The notes under the pieces are model-generated. The model was not told the origin of the DNA and searched no databases. It saw nothing but the letters and a program-made list of their open reading frames with translations. A stretch of 64,000 nt of DNA from Gemmatimonadota bacterium. Its GTDB lineage: Bacteria; Gemmatimonadota; Gemmatimonadetes; Gemmatimonadales; GWC2-71-9. Where the stretch lies: assembly GCA_009692115.1 (NCBI GenBank), contig SHZU01000001.1, positions 132,345 through 196,344 on the forward strand. Reading direction: 5' to 3'. Below are positions 50,918 to 60,817 of the stretch, in pieces (the stretch's first letter is position 1; each line of letters begins with the position of its first letter). The translations under genes were made by a program, and so were the position numbers.

Positions 50918-52623
50918 CCTATGCCGCCCGATCGATTGCCGGTACCCTACTCGTCCTGGTCGTGACGGTTGGGGTCCTAGTCGTCGGGGTCAAGCGTTCG
51001 CTCCGCCACGAACTCGAACAGGAAACCCGGAACTCCCTGACCCGAGAAGCCGAGCTGTTTCGAAGCGGGATGCCGGCTGATTCGGCCGCCTGGCAAGGGG
51101 CGGTTGCGGAGGCCGCTCGCGCCACCGGCATCCGAATCACCGTCATCGACCGGACCGGCCGGGTGGTGGCCGAGTCGGGCGTCCGGCCGGAGGATCAAGG
51201 CCGGATCGAGAACCACGCCGAGCGCCCGGAAGTCGCGGCCGCCCTCCGGGGCACCCCCGGCTTCGATCAACGCCTCAGCGCCACCACCGGCGAGCGCCTG
51301 ATCTACGTCGCGGTGCCCGGTGGCCCCGGCGTCGTCAGGATGGCCCTGCCTCTCGACCAAATCGGAATACTCGTGAGCCGGGCCCAACGACCGGTGCTGG
51401 TCGTGGCGCTGGTGGCTCTGCTCCTGGGTACCGTGCTTGCTCTGGTGGCGGCCCGGCGGTCCGGCCGGCCGCTCTCGGACATCGCCAAGTCGGCGCAGAG
51501 CATTGCACGAGGGGAAACGCCCCGGTTTCCGTTCTCCGGCATTCCAGACGTGGATCAGCTGACCACCAACCTCCGCCAGATGCATGACCAGCTGACCGAG
51601 CGGTTTGAGATCCTCCGCCGGAAGCAAGCCGAAACCGCCGCCATCGTCGATTCGATGGTCGAGGGCGTGCTGTCATCGGACGCGAAGGGCCGGATCCTCA
51701 CGGCGAACCCCGCGGTCCGCCGGCTGCTCGGCTACGGGGAGACCGATCAACTGCCGGAGCTTGCCTTGCTGTTCCGGACCAAAGATGCCCGCGAAGCGCT
51801 CGCCACCGTGTTGATCGGCGAGTCGATTGCCGACCGAGAACTCTCGCTGGGCGACCGGACCTATCTGCTGAATGCCAGGCCGCTGCCAACCGGCGGGGCG
51901 GTCGTGGTGCTCCACGACCTGACTCGCCTGAAACGGCTCGAGACGGTCCGCCGGGACTTCGTGGCCAATGCCTCCCACGAACTGAAGACCCCGCTCACCG
52001 CCATCTCGGGCTACGCGGAAACGTTGTTAGCCGATGAACCGGGGCCGGCCATTACCAAACGGTTTCTGGAGACGATCCTTTCGAACGCCCTGCGGATGCA
52101 GCGGCTCGTCGACGACCAGCTGGATCTCTCCCGGATCGAATCGGGTGCCTGGACCCCCCGCTTGGACGATGTGGCCATCGAGCCGGCGGCCCGGGAGGCG
52201 TGGGCGTTGGCCACCGCGACCGAACCGGCCGCCCCGAATTTCAGTGTCGAGCTCGCACCTGAGGCAACCTGGATCACCGCCGATGCCGACGGGCTCCGCC
52301 AAATCTTCCGGAATCTCTTCGAGAATGCCGTCCGGCATACCGCGCCCAGCGGGCGGGTGACCGTGACGGCAACGTCCGACGACGGTGGGATCCGGCTCAG
52401 TGTTACCGACACCGGCGCGGGGATCGGATCGGAGCACCTACCCCGAATCTTCGAACGATTCTACCGAGTGGACCCCAGCCGGTCGCGGGAGCAGGGTGGG
52501 ACCGGACTCGGCCTCGCCATCGTCAAGCACTTGGTCGAGGGCCATGGCGGACGGGTCTGGGCCGAGAGCACCCTGGGCGCTGGGACCACGATTCAGATCC
52601 AGTGGCCCGCTACTCCATCGTGA
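50914..52623 (+). CDS. phoR: Phosphate-regulon sensor histidine kinase PhoR
   Basis: Membrane kinase of 569 residues. Helix near the N-terminus, periplasmic part (about 30-150), second helix (about 152-176), HAMP-like linker, a PAS domain around 240-330, then the H-box NASHELKTPLTAISGYAETLL, N-box RNLFENAVRHTA, DTGAGIG, FERFYRVD and GTGLGLAIVKHL. The GTG overlaps the phoB stop. A PAS-containing PhoR is usual outside enterobacteria. Confidence 0.93.
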   Translation: MTYAARSIAGTLLVLVVTVGVLVVGVKRSLRHELEQETRNSLTREAELFRSGMPADSAAWQGAVAEAARATGIRITVIDRTGRVVAESGVRPEDQGRIENHAERPEVAAALRGTPGFDQRLSATTGERLIYVAVPGGPGVVRMALPLDQIGILVSRAQRPVLVVALVALLLGTVLALVAARRSGRPLSDIAKSAQSIARGETPRFPFSGIPDVDQLTTNLRQMHDQLTERFEILRRKQAETAAIVDSMVEGVLSSDAKGRILTANPAVRRLLGYGETDQLPELALLFRTKDAREALATVLIGESIADRELSLGDRTYLLNARPLPTGGAVVVLHDLTRLKRLETVRRDFVANASHELKTPLTAISGYAETLLADEPGPAITKRFLETILSNALRMQRLVDDQLDLSRIESGAWTPRLDDVAIEPAAREAWALATATEPAAPNFSVELAPEATWITADADGLRQIFRNLFENAVRHTAPSGRVTVTATSDDGGIRLSVTDTGAGIGSEHLPRIFERFYRVDPSRSREQGGTGLGLAIVKHLVEGHGGRVWAESTLGAGTTIQIQWPATPS

Positions 52624-53716
52624 TGACGACCTTGCCGCGGGCCCGCCCTTGCTCCAGATACCCGATCGCGGCTGGAAGCTCCGCCAACGGATAACGCCGA
52701 TCGATCACTGAGCTGAGCTTGCCGGCCTCCATCAGGTCGCGCAAGACAGTCAGGTCCTTCTGGCTTCGCTGAGCCAGGACCATGACGAATCCCTGACTCA
52801 CGAACGGTGACAGCACCGCGGCATCCAGAAACCGGCCGAGGGGTCCGATCCACCGGTTCTCGCTCGACCCGCCGACGATCACCACAACACCCTTCGGCGT
52901 CAGCACTTTCCGATACTCCGGCAAGGGGTGATTGCCAACGTTGTGGATGATGACGTCGTAACGCTCGGCGCTCTTGGTGAAGTCCTCCCGGGTGTAGTCG
53001 ATGACGTGATCGGCGCCGAGGGACTTCACCAGGTCGAGGTTTCGGGTGCTGGAGACGCCGGTGACCAGGGCACTAAACAATTTCGCGATCTGAACGGCGA
53101 AGGTCCCGACGCCGCCCGAGGCGCCGTTGACGAGAACGCGCTGCCTCGGTTTGACCTGCCCTTTGTCGCGCACCGCCTGGAGCGCCGTGACCGCTGCGAC
53201 CCCAATCGCGGCCGCCTGCTCGAAGGTCACGCTGTCGGGCTTGGACACGACGGCGCCGTTCTCCCGGATTGTCAGGTATTCCGCGAAGGTCCCGTCCCCG
53301 GCGCCGAAGACATGGTCGCCCGGCTTGAACCGGGTCACCACGCTCCCAACGGCTTCCACGGTGCCGGAGAAGTCAACGCCGGCGCGAGGGTCTTTCGGTT
53401 TGCCGAGACCGGAGGACAGCCGCATGACGTAGGGCTTGCCCCGCATGAAGTGCCAATCGAGCGGGTTGAGCGAGGCCGCCCGAACTTTGACGAGCAACTC
53501 GTTCGAGTCGGGAACCGGCCTCGGGATATCCGCGAGGGTCAGCCCGTCTGGCCCACCGCAGCAGCGATAACGGAAGCCCCGGACCAGGACCGTCCCCTTC
53601 GGGGGCGTTGCCGGTGGCTCGCAGGCCGAGTCGTGGCTCACGACGAAAGCGAGCGCGAACCCGGCCGCGGCAAGCACCGCGACGACGATTCCCAGAACCT
53701 TAACGCGCCGGCTCAT
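52610..53716 (-). CDS. Membrane-anchored zinc-type alcohol dehydrogenase / quinone oxidoreductase
   Basis: MDR-superfamily NAD(P)H oxidoreductase of 368 residues. An N-terminal helix (VKVLGIVVAVLAAAGFALAFVV) is unusual for the family. The catalytic and cofactor segments are normal: VRAASLNPLDWHFMRG, GVDFSGTVEAVGSVV, GDHVFGAGDGTFAEY and VNGASGGVGTFAVQIAKLF. The ATG at 53716 follows AAGGACAAGT. It overlaps the end of phoR by 14 bases on the other strand. Confidence 0.85.
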   Translation of the reverse strand: MSRRVKVLGIVVAVLAAAGFALAFVVSHDSACEPPATPPKGTVLVRGFRYRCCGGPDGLTLADIPRPVPDSNELLVKVRAASLNPLDWHFMRGKPYVMRLSSGLGKPKDPRAGVDFSGTVEAVGSVVTRFKPGDHVFGAGDGTFAEYLTIRENGAVVSKPDSVTFEQAAAIGVAAVTALQAVRDKGQVKPRQRVLVNGASGGVGTFAVQIAKLFSALVTGVSSTRNLDLVKSLGADHVIDYTREDFTKSAERYDVIIHNVGNHPLPEYRKVLTPKGVVVIVGGSSENRWIGPLGRFLDAAVLSPFVSQGFVMVLAQRSQKDLTVLRDLMEAGKLSSVIDRRYPLAELPAAIGYLEQGRARGKVVITME

Positions 53717-53852
53717 ACTTGTCCTTTGGATCAGAAGGCGACGCCGAAGGGGCCGTCGAGGGCGCCCGTACGAGGGGCTCAACCCCAAGGTTTCCGTTCC
53801 GGTGAGGCCGCGGGTACTAGCGAAACGGCCGACGACGTCGGATTTTGCTAGG

Positions 53853-55688
53853 ATGTCACTGTCAATCCGATTTGCCGCCCTTGGGTTGGTCCTCGCCATC
53901 GCTCCGGCCGACCGCCCAGCCACTGCCCAAGCCCCCGATACCGCGATTGCGCGCCGGTTTGACCGCCGCGAGGAACGGATCGCGATGCGGGATGGGACCC
54001 GCCTCTTTACGGTGATCTTGACCCCGAAAGGGCCGAGCGGATCGCTCCCGATCCTGATGTCGCGAACGCCCTACGGCACCGACGGCTGGGGCGGCACGTC
54101 CGGCATGGCGACCGGGTTCAAGGAACTGATCGAGGACGGCTACATCTTCGTCTTCCAGGACATCCGGGGTCAGCACCAATCCGAGGGCACCTTCGTCATG
54201 ACGCAGCCCCCGCGAGATCGCCGGGACCCGAAGAGCCTCGACGAAGCGACCGACACCTGGGACACGATCGACTGGCTCCTGGCCCACCTGCCGAGCACCA
54301 ACCGCAAAGTCGGGATCCTCGGGATTTCCTATCCCGGATTCCTGGCCAACGCGTCGCTGACCGAACCGCATCCGGCCCTTACCGCCGTCAGTCCTCAGGC
54401 CACCATGGGCGACACCTGGATGGGGGATGACTTCTTCCACCAGGGCGCCTTCCGGCAATCGTACGGGATCGAGTGGGTTCACGGGCGGGAAGCGGGTCAG
54501 GCGGGGACGGGCCCCCTGCAGATTGGCCGGTGGGACACCTACGACTGGTATCGCTCATTTCCGACCCTCGACTCCCTGGCCCGGGCCGTCGGCGCTAACC
54601 GGTGGCCCACTTGGCAGCTGTTTATGGCCCACCCGGAGTACAGCGCCGAGTGGAAGAGCCGCGCCGTCCAGCGCAACGTTCGGCACGCCCCGGTCCCGAC
54701 GCTTACGGTGGCCGGCTGGTGGGATCAGGAAGACGGCTATGGCCCGCTGGTGACCTATGCGGCCATGGAGCCAACCGACAGCCTCAAGCGGAATCACCTC
54801 GTGGTGGGCCCCTGGTTTCACGGCCAGTGGTACGACCAGGCCGCGGCCAATCTCGGCGAGATCAAGTTCGGCCGAAACACGGGCGACGATTTCCGGGCGT
54901 TACAGCGGAAGTGGTTCGGCTACTGGCTCAAGGGCCAGGGCGACGGCAGGTTCGCCGAGGCGACGGTGTTCGACGCCGGAGTGAATCAGTGGAAGAGCTT
55001 CGACACCTGGCCGCCGCGACTGGCGACGACCAAGCGGCTCTACCTCCATCGGAACGGGCGGGCCAGCTTCCAGCCGCCGACCGAGGCAGCTGGGTTTGAC
55101 AGCTACGTCTCCGATCCGGCCAATCCGGTGCCCTACCGGCCTCGGCCGATCCCGTCGTACGTGGATTGGGAAACCTGGCTGGTGCGCGATCAACGATTCG
55201 TCCACGGCCGGCCCGATGTCTTGAGTTGGGAAACCGAGCCGCTGGCGGAGGATGTGGTGGTCGCCGGCAACGTGGCGGCAAAACTGTTTGCCTCGACCAC
55301 CGGAAGCGATGCCGACTGGGTCGTGAAGCTGATCGACGTCCGTCCCGACTCGGATCCTGACCTGGCGATGCGTGGCTATCAGTTGATGGTGGCGAGCGAC
55401 ATCATGCGGGGGCGGTACCGGAAGAGCTTCGAGAAGGCCGAGCGGATTCCCAACAACTTGGCGCTGCCCTACACGGTCGACCTCCACCAGCAGTCGTATA
55501 CCTTCAGGAAGGGGCACCGGATCATGGTTCAGGTCCAGAGCAGTTGGTTCCCGCTCTATGACCGCAACCCCCAAACCTTCGTCCCGAACATCTTCCTGGC
55601 CAAGCCAGCCGACTACCGGGCGGCTACCCACCGAATCTTCCGGAGTAGCCGCCTGGCATCCCACGTCACCCTCGACGTCCTGCCCTGA
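53853..55688 (+). CDS. Exported CocE/NonD-family hydrolase (X-Pro dipeptidyl-peptidase fold)
   Basis: A 611-residue alpha/beta hydrolase with a signal peptide (SIRFAALGLVLAIAPADRPATAQ). The nucleophile elbow GILGISYPGF at about 167-176 and the upstream DIRGQHQSEG are the CocE-type signatures; the C-terminal beta-sandwich has WVVKLIDVRPD. Members cut esters, acyl peptides or X-Pro dipeptides. The ATG at 53853 is chosen because it opens the signal peptide. Confidence 0.9.
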   Translation: MSLSIRFAALGLVLAIAPADRPATAQAPDTAIARRFDRREERIAMRDGTRLFTVILTPKGPSGSLPILMSRTPYGTDGWGGTSGMATGFKELIEDGYIFVFQDIRGQHQSEGTFVMTQPPRDRRDPKSLDEATDTWDTIDWLLAHLPSTNRKVGILGISYPGFLANASLTEPHPALTAVSPQATMGDTWMGDDFFHQGAFRQSYGIEWVHGREAGQAGTGPLQIGRWDTYDWYRSFPTLDSLARAVGANRWPTWQLFMAHPEYSAEWKSRAVQRNVRHAPVPTLTVAGWWDQEDGYGPLVTYAAMEPTDSLKRNHLVVGPWFHGQWYDQAAANLGEIKFGRNTGDDFRALQRKWFGYWLKGQGDGRFAEATVFDAGVNQWKSFDTWPPRLATTKRLYLHRNGRASFQPPTEAAGFDSYVSDPANPVPYRPRPIPSYVDWETWLVRDQRFVHGRPDVLSWETEPLAEDVVVAGNVAAKLFASTTGSDADWVVKLIDVRPDSDPDLAMRGYQLMVASDIMRGRYRKSFEKAERIPNNLALPYTVDLHQQSYTFRKGHRIMVQVQSSWFPLYDRNPQTFVPNIFLAKPADYRAATHRIFRSSRLASHVTLDVLP

Positions 55689-55707
55689 GCCCGGCCGCCC
55701 AGTCGGG

Positions 55708-57126
55708 TCAATAGAGCCCGACGTTTCCTTTGACCGCGGCGATCAGTTTGGCGGGGTCGTAGCCGACGCCCTGCTTGAAAACGAGCTCAACGTTCCGAAT
55801 GTCGGCGATGGCTTGAGACGGATTGCCCCCCACCACCACGAGGTCGGCCTGTTTGCCGGGCTCAATGGTGCCGAGCCGGTCGGACAGCCCCAGATACTTG
55901 GCGCCATTTTGGGTCGCAATCTGGATCGCTTCGACCGGGGTGAACCCGGCCTCGACCAGGAGCTCGATGGCCCGTTGGTTCGAGTAACCCGGGATCACGC
56001 CACCTCCTCCCGTTGGGTCGGTCCCCACGACCAGCAGACCGCCGGCCCTGGCAAAGGCCAACTCCATGGCCATCGCCTTGGGGAACAGGGTCGTGTAGAC
56101 CGACTGGGGCTGGGCCGAGACTCTGGCGTACTGACGGTCGTAGGCCGCCTTGAGTTCCGGCAGCAACACGTCGGTGCCGGGGGACTTGGGCCGGCCTGGG
56201 GTAAAGGTCTCGAACACCGTGAGGGTTGAGGTCACGGCCACTTTCCGCTTCACCAAGTCGGCAACCAGCGACTGAAACGGCGCGCCCGCAAGGTCCAACG
56301 CGACGAGGGTGCCCTGCCCCCCGCCCTGGCCCGGGCATTCATCGGGCAACTTGCCGGCCACGAAGTCGGTCGCGGCCAGGAATCCATGCTCGAGGTTGTC
56401 GATGCCGAGAGCGGCCGCCTCCCGGTAGGTGACCGAGCAGAGATGGCCGGTGACCTTGAGCTTCCGCCGGTGGACCTGGTCGATGGCCGCGCCTAACACC
56501 TCGCGGCTGATCTGCATGTAGGCCTTGAACGAGGTGGCCCCCTGGTCGGCCCAGAAATCGACGAACCGGCGGGCCTCGGCGGCGGTTCCCAACGCCTGCA
56601 TCTGGGAAAACGGATTCGGGCCGTTGAGGTAGGGTGCAGTGGCGTCGATCCACGGGCCGGGCTTGTCCCCCCGGGCAATGGCCTTGGCGATGTTGAGTTC
56701 GGAATAGCCGTTCATGTTGCCGCCGGTCCGCATCGCGGTAACGCCCCCGGCCAAGTAGAGCTTGACGAACGACTCGGTGAAGTTGCCGTAGATCCCGGGG
56801 CCGACCGGGTAGTACAGATGCTCGTGGACCATCACCAGACCAGGCAGGACCGTCTTGCCGGCGAGATCGACGATTGCAGTTCCAGCCGGGTAGAGCACGC
56901 TCCCCGACGGGCCGACCGCCGCGATCACGCCGTCCCGAATGAATACGGTCTGGTTGTCCTGCGCCGGCGTCCCCCGCCCATCGATGACGCGGGCATTGAT
57001 CAACGCCACCATCGCGGTGTCGATCTTGGCGTAGGCCCGGGTGGCCCCGGACAGCTTGGGCCGCTGCGCGCCGGCCGGCGCGGCCAGAACCAGGGCCAGC
57101 GCCAGCGCCCGCTTCACAGCGTTCAC
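55708..57126 (-). CDS. Exported metal-dependent amidohydrolase
   Basis: A 472-residue enzyme with a signal peptide (KRALALALVLAAPAGA). Metal-site segments: PGLVMVHEHLYYPVG (two His), SFKAYMQIS with a candidate carboxylated Lys, VTGHLCSV, LEHGF and the Asp in VVGTDPTGGGG. The order resembles imidazolonepropionase-type amidohydrolases. Its ATG overlaps the stop of the upstream D-aminoacylase gene, so the two work together, perhaps on D-amino acid peptides. Confidence 0.88.
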   Translation of the reverse strand: MNAVKRALALALVLAAPAGAQRPKLSGATRAYAKIDTAMVALINARVIDGRGTPAQDNQTVFIRDGVIAAVGPSGSVLYPAGTAIVDLAGKTVLPGLVMVHEHLYYPVGPGIYGNFTESFVKLYLAGGVTAMRTGGNMNGYSELNIAKAIARGDKPGPWIDATAPYLNGPNPFSQMQALGTAAEARRFVDFWADQGATSFKAYMQISREVLGAAIDQVHRRKLKVTGHLCSVTYREAAALGIDNLEHGFLAATDFVAGKLPDECPGQGGGQGTLVALDLAGAPFQSLVADLVKRKVAVTSTLTVFETFTPGRPKSPGTDVLLPELKAAYDRQYARVSAQPQSVYTTLFPKAMAMELAFARAGGLLVVGTDPTGGGGVIPGYSNQRAIELLVEAGFTPVEAIQIATQNGAKYLGLSDRLGTIEPGKQADLVVVGGNPSQAIADIRNVELVFKQGVGYDPAKLIAAVKGNVGLY

Positions 57127-58835
57127 TTGGTCACCTCATACCCCGGCCCGCGAAGCGCCCGACCGGGCTTGGCGCCGGTGTGCTTGCCGTTCCGCCAGAC
57201 CGCGACCCCGTTCACGAACACATCCCGGACCCCGACCGATAGCTGGTGGGGCTTCTCGAAGGTCGCCTTGTCGAGGACCGTGGCGGGGTCGAAGATGACG
57301 AGGTCGGCCATCATCCCTTCCTTCACCAGGCCGCGATCGCGAAGCCCGAGAATTTGGGCGGTTGACCACGTCATCTTGCGGACGGCCTCTTCGAGCGGAA
57401 AGAGCCGTTCGTCCCGGGCGTACTTGCCCAGGACCCGGGGAAACGTCCCGTACGACCTGGGATGGACCAGGGCCGACGCGGAGTCGGGATCGTAGCCGCC
57501 GGCGTCACTCCCGATCACCACCCACGGCCGGGCCAGCATCTTGGCCACGTTTTGGTCCGACATCCCGAAGGTGATCTTGCCAAGCCGGTTGTCTTCGCCA
57601 ATCGTCAGCTCGATCACCGCATCGATCCAGTCCTTCCCGAGGGCCTTGGCGATCACATCGAGCCGGAGCCCCTGGAAGTTCTGCCACTCGGCCTTGGTGA
57701 ACCCGGCAATTTGGTAGGCGTTCGGCGCGTTGTGCTGGCAGTAGACCGCGGCATCCGGCCCCCGGTCGGCCATCTCGCGGCGGATCCGATCGCGAAGCGC
57801 CGGGTTCTTGAGGTTCTCGATCAGTTTGCCGTCCGCATGGGCCCAGCCCGGGAGACACGACGAGAGGTTATTGCCCGAAGCGGGGTACGGGTACATCGTG
57901 GCCTTGACGTCCTGCCCCGCGGCCCGCGCCGAGTCGACCTTGGCGATGGCCGGATCGGCCAAGTGCCAATTGACCGAGCCCGACGCCTTGAAGTGATAGA
58001 TCACGACCGGCACGCCGCCATCCTGCCCGATCAGCAGCGCCTCATCCATGGCGGCGAGGAGCTTGCTCTCCTCCGAGCGCATGTGGGTGATGTAGGTGCC
58101 GTGCAGCGGCGCCATAGCCTTGGCCATCTCGATCAACTCGGCGGTGCCGGCGTAACTCCCGGGCGGGTAGATCAGGGCGCTCGAGATTCCGAAGGCGCCA
58201 TCCTTCATGGCGTTGGCCACGACGAGACGCATGGTATCGAGTTGAGCCGGACTCGGCTGACCTTCGCTTCGGCCCATGGCATACGCCCGCACGGTCGTTG
58301 AGCCGAGATAGCTCCCCACGTTGGCCGAGACGCCGTGCTTCTCGATCGCGTCGAGCCAGGCCCCGAAGCCGCGGGGGCCGTGGAAGCCCTTGACCAGTCC
58401 GAGGGTCGCGATGTCATCGGGGTCGGACCCGGTAAAGAGCGAGTCGATGTTGTCGTTGGCGGGGCCGGGAGTCGTGGATTCGCCGAGGATCTCAGAGGTC
58501 ACCCCCTGGGCGATCTTCCCAACCAATCGTCCGTCGCCCACCAGCGCCGCGGTCCAAGAGTGGCTCTGGATATCGATGAACCCGGGCGAAACCACCAGAC
58601 CACCGGCATCAACCCGGTCTTTGCTTCCAGCCGACGCCAAGGCGCCCCGGGGGGCGACGGCCGCGATTCGGTTTCCCCGAACCCCGACATCGCCGAAGTA
58701 CCAAGGGTTGCCGGTGCCATCGACGATCTTGGCGTTGGTAATGACGAGGTCATAGTCGCCGGGAGCGGCGGGAGTGCCGGGAGCCTGGCAGGCTCCGAGC
58801 AGGAGCGTCAGGGCGGTCAAGCGGAATGCGGCCAT
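57123..58835 (-). CDS. N-acyl-D-amino-acid deacylase lipoprotein
   Basis: D-aminoacylase of 570 residues. Lipobox LLLGACQA near residues 11-18. The metal centre shows PGFIDIQSHSWT, YITHMRSEESK, VVIYHFKASGS and a closing Asp in VIGSDAGGYDPDS, and the end has MMADLVIFDPATV. It removes N-acyl groups from D-amino acids. It is paired with a second amidohydrolase through a 4-base overlap. Confidence 0.91.
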   Translation of the reverse strand: MAAFRLTALTLLLGACQAPGTPAAPGDYDLVITNAKIVDGTGNPWYFGDVGVRGNRIAAVAPRGALASAGSKDRVDAGGLVVSPGFIDIQSHSWTAALVGDGRLVGKIAQGVTSEILGESTTPGPANDNIDSLFTGSDPDDIATLGLVKGFHGPRGFGAWLDAIEKHGVSANVGSYLGSTTVRAYAMGRSEGQPSPAQLDTMRLVVANAMKDGAFGISSALIYPPGSYAGTAELIEMAKAMAPLHGTYITHMRSEESKLLAAMDEALLIGQDGGVPVVIYHFKASGSVNWHLADPAIAKVDSARAAGQDVKATMYPYPASGNNLSSCLPGWAHADGKLIENLKNPALRDRIRREMADRGPDAAVYCQHNAPNAYQIAGFTKAEWQNFQGLRLDVIAKALGKDWIDAVIELTIGEDNRLGKITFGMSDQNVAKMLARPWVVIGSDAGGYDPDSASALVHPRSYGTFPRVLGKYARDERLFPLEEAVRKMTWSTAQILGLRDRGLVKEGMMADLVIFDPATVLDKATFEKPHQLSVGVRDVFVNGVAVWRNGKHTGAKPGRALRGPGYEVTK

Positions 58836-58921
58836 GGCAGAACTCGAGGAGATGGGTAATTTCCGTTTCGCGAAGGATCGGGACGAAAGGGGTCGCCGTC
58901 AAGCGCCGCCAGGAGGAACCG

Positions 58922-59191
58922 ATGTGCCGGAACATTCGCCCGCTCTATCATTTCGACCCGCCGGTGAGCGACGCCGAGATCCAGGCGGCCTCGCTCCAAT
59001 TCGTCCGCAAGGTCAGCGGGTTTGCCAAGCCATCCGCCGCCAATGCGGCCGCCTTCGATCAAGCGGTCCTGGAGGTGACCGGGGTGGTTCGCCACCTGAG
59101 GGGTTCGCTGGTGACATCCGCGCCGCCCAAGAACCGGGAGGCCGAGATAGCCAAAGCTCGTGCCAGAAACGCGAAACGGTTCGGACCCTGA
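58922..59191 (+). CDS. DUF2277 family protein
   Basis: An 89-residue cytoplasmic protein matching DUF2277: it opens MCRNIRPLYHFDPPVSD, has the conserved helix LQFVRKVSGFAKPS and ends with EIAKARARNAKRFG. The family function is unknown. AGGAGG precedes the ATG. It is divergent from the deacylase gene and lies just before rhlE. Confidence 0.92.
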   Translation: MCRNIRPLYHFDPPVSDAEIQAASLQFVRKVSGFAKPSAANAAAFDQAVLEVTGVVRHLRGSLVTSAPPKNREAEIAKARARNAKRFGP

Positions 59192-59233
59192 CTATCTTGG
59201 GGTAGTTCGTTTCCCACTACCCAAGGGTATTCC

Positions 59234-60640
59234 GTGCCGTTCAATTCACTCGAGCTCCATCCGAGCCTGCTCAGAGGCTTGAAGGAACTCGGCTTCGCTC
59301 GTCCGACTCCCATTCAGCTCGATTCCATTCCCCCCGCCCTGGCGGGCCGGGACGTGCTGGCCTGCGCCATGACGGGCAGCGGGAAGACCGCCGCCTTTCT
59401 GCTCCCGATCCTCCACCGTTTGATCGACAAGCCCCGCGGCACGACCCGAGCTCTCGTCATCACGCCGACCCGGGAACTGGCCGCCCAGATTCTCGAGCAC
59501 CTGAACGACTTGGCCGTCCACACCCCGATTACCGGCGCTTCGGTCTTCGGCGGCGTCGGCATGAACCCGCAGGAGCATGCCTTCCGAACCGGGGCGGATG
59601 TCATCATCGCGACGCCGGGCCGGCTCCTCGATCACTTCCGGTTCCCCTATGCCAAGCTCGCCGGTCTCGAGCACCTCGTTCTCGACGAAGCCGACCGGAT
59701 GCTCGACATGGGCTTCCTGCCAGAGATCAAGAAGATTCTCCGCCACATTCCGCCCCGGCACCAGACCCTGTTCTTTAGCGCCACCATGCCGCCGCCGATT
59801 GCCGCGCTGACCCGGGAGCTCTTAAAAGATCCTGTCAGCATCAACATTCAGCGCCAAGCGGCCCCGGCGGTCGGGATTACCCAAGCCGTCTACCCGGTCC
59901 GGCAGGATCTCAAGTCGGCGCTGTTGCTCACCATGCTCGAGCGGGGCGCCACGGCCGAAGCCCTGGTGTTTACCCGGACCAAGCACCGGGCCGACCGGCT
60001 GATGAAGTTCCTGGTCAAGGGCGGGATCAACGCCGAACGGATTCATGGCAACCGGTCGCAGCCGCAGCGGACCGAAGCGCTCGCAGGATTCAAGAGCGGG
60101 AAGTACCGGGTCCTGGTGGCCACCGACATCGCGGCCCGCGGCATCGACGTGACCGAGTTGGGGCACGTGATCAATTTCGATGTGCCGATGGTGCCGGAGG
60201 ACTACATCCATCGGGTCGGCCGGACCGCGAGGGCCGAGGCCACCGGCGATGCCTTCACGTTCGTGGCGCCGGAAGAAGAGGGCGATCTCAAGAGCATCGA
60301 GCGGGCAATCGGGAAGCGGTTGCCGCGGGTCACCGTGCCGGACTTCGACTACTCGGCCAAGGCCACGCCCCAGCTGGAAATCCCCCTGGCCGAACGGATC
60401 GCCGCCATCCGGGCCCGGAAGGCGGAGGACCGGGCCCGAGCCAAAGCCAACGAGGCTCGGCGGGCCGCAGCTAAAGCAGGTCCCCGGCATCCGTCCGGAC
60501 CGGGCCGCGCCCACCGGCGCCCCGACCAGGGCGACGGCCAGCCCCGGTCGCAACGGAGCAGCTCCGAGAGTGGACCCGGTGGTCGCGATGCCCGCCGCGG
60601 TCCTGGCCCCCGACGACCCGGACGGACCCCACCTCCCTGA
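59234..60640 (+). CDS. rhlE: DEAD-box RNA helicase RhlE-like
   Basis: ATP-dependent RNA helicase of 468 residues. Motifs: FARPTPIQLDSIP (Q), AMTGSGKTAAF (I), ITPTRELAAQI (Ia), LDEADRMLD (II), FFSATMP (III), VFTRTKHRADRL (IV), VATDIAARGID (V) and HRVGRTAR (VI). The C-terminal 70 residues are basic and low complexity, as in RhlE. A TATCTT box at 59193-59198 and a hairpin (59196-59205 with 59217-59225) precede the GTG start, leaving a short structured leader. Confidence 0.94.
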   Translation: MPFNSLELHPSLLRGLKELGFARPTPIQLDSIPPALAGRDVLACAMTGSGKTAAFLLPILHRLIDKPRGTTRALVITPTRELAAQILEHLNDLAVHTPITGASVFGGVGMNPQEHAFRTGADVIIATPGRLLDHFRFPYAKLAGLEHLVLDEADRMLDMGFLPEIKKILRHIPPRHQTLFFSATMPPPIAALTRELLKDPVSINIQRQAAPAVGITQAVYPVRQDLKSALLLTMLERGATAEALVFTRTKHRADRLMKFLVKGGINAERIHGNRSQPQRTEALAGFKSGKYRVLVATDIAARGIDVTELGHVINFDVPMVPEDYIHRVGRTARAEATGDAFTFVAPEEEGDLKSIERAIGKRLPRVTVPDFDYSAKATPQLEIPLAERIAAIRARKAEDRARAKANEARRAAAKAGPRHPSGPGRAHRRPDQGDGQPRSQRSSSESGPGGRDARRGPGPRRPGRTPPP

Positions 60641-60744
60641 TCGCCGAGCACTCCCCGGGTCGTTCTCATTCGCGAATGACTCCGGGGAACCGGCGTTACT
60701 GATTCGTTACACAAAATTGACATTACGATGGCCGAGGCCGGCGA

Positions 60745-60762
60745 GTGTTACGCCCGTGTTAT
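60745..60762 (+). promoter_or_regulatory. PHO-box-like direct repeat
   Basis: GTGTTAC-GCCC-GTGTTAT: two 7-base direct repeats separated by 4 bases, the 11-base spacing used by PhoB boxes. A second pair, CATAACGG at 60773-60780 and 60788-60795, follows closer to the start. PhoB from 50198 is the natural candidate to bind here. Confidence 0.55.
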
Positions 60763-60817
60763 GGGCTCCTGACATAACGGCCTCGTTCATAACGGATCAT
60801 TCTACCCGGGAGACTTG

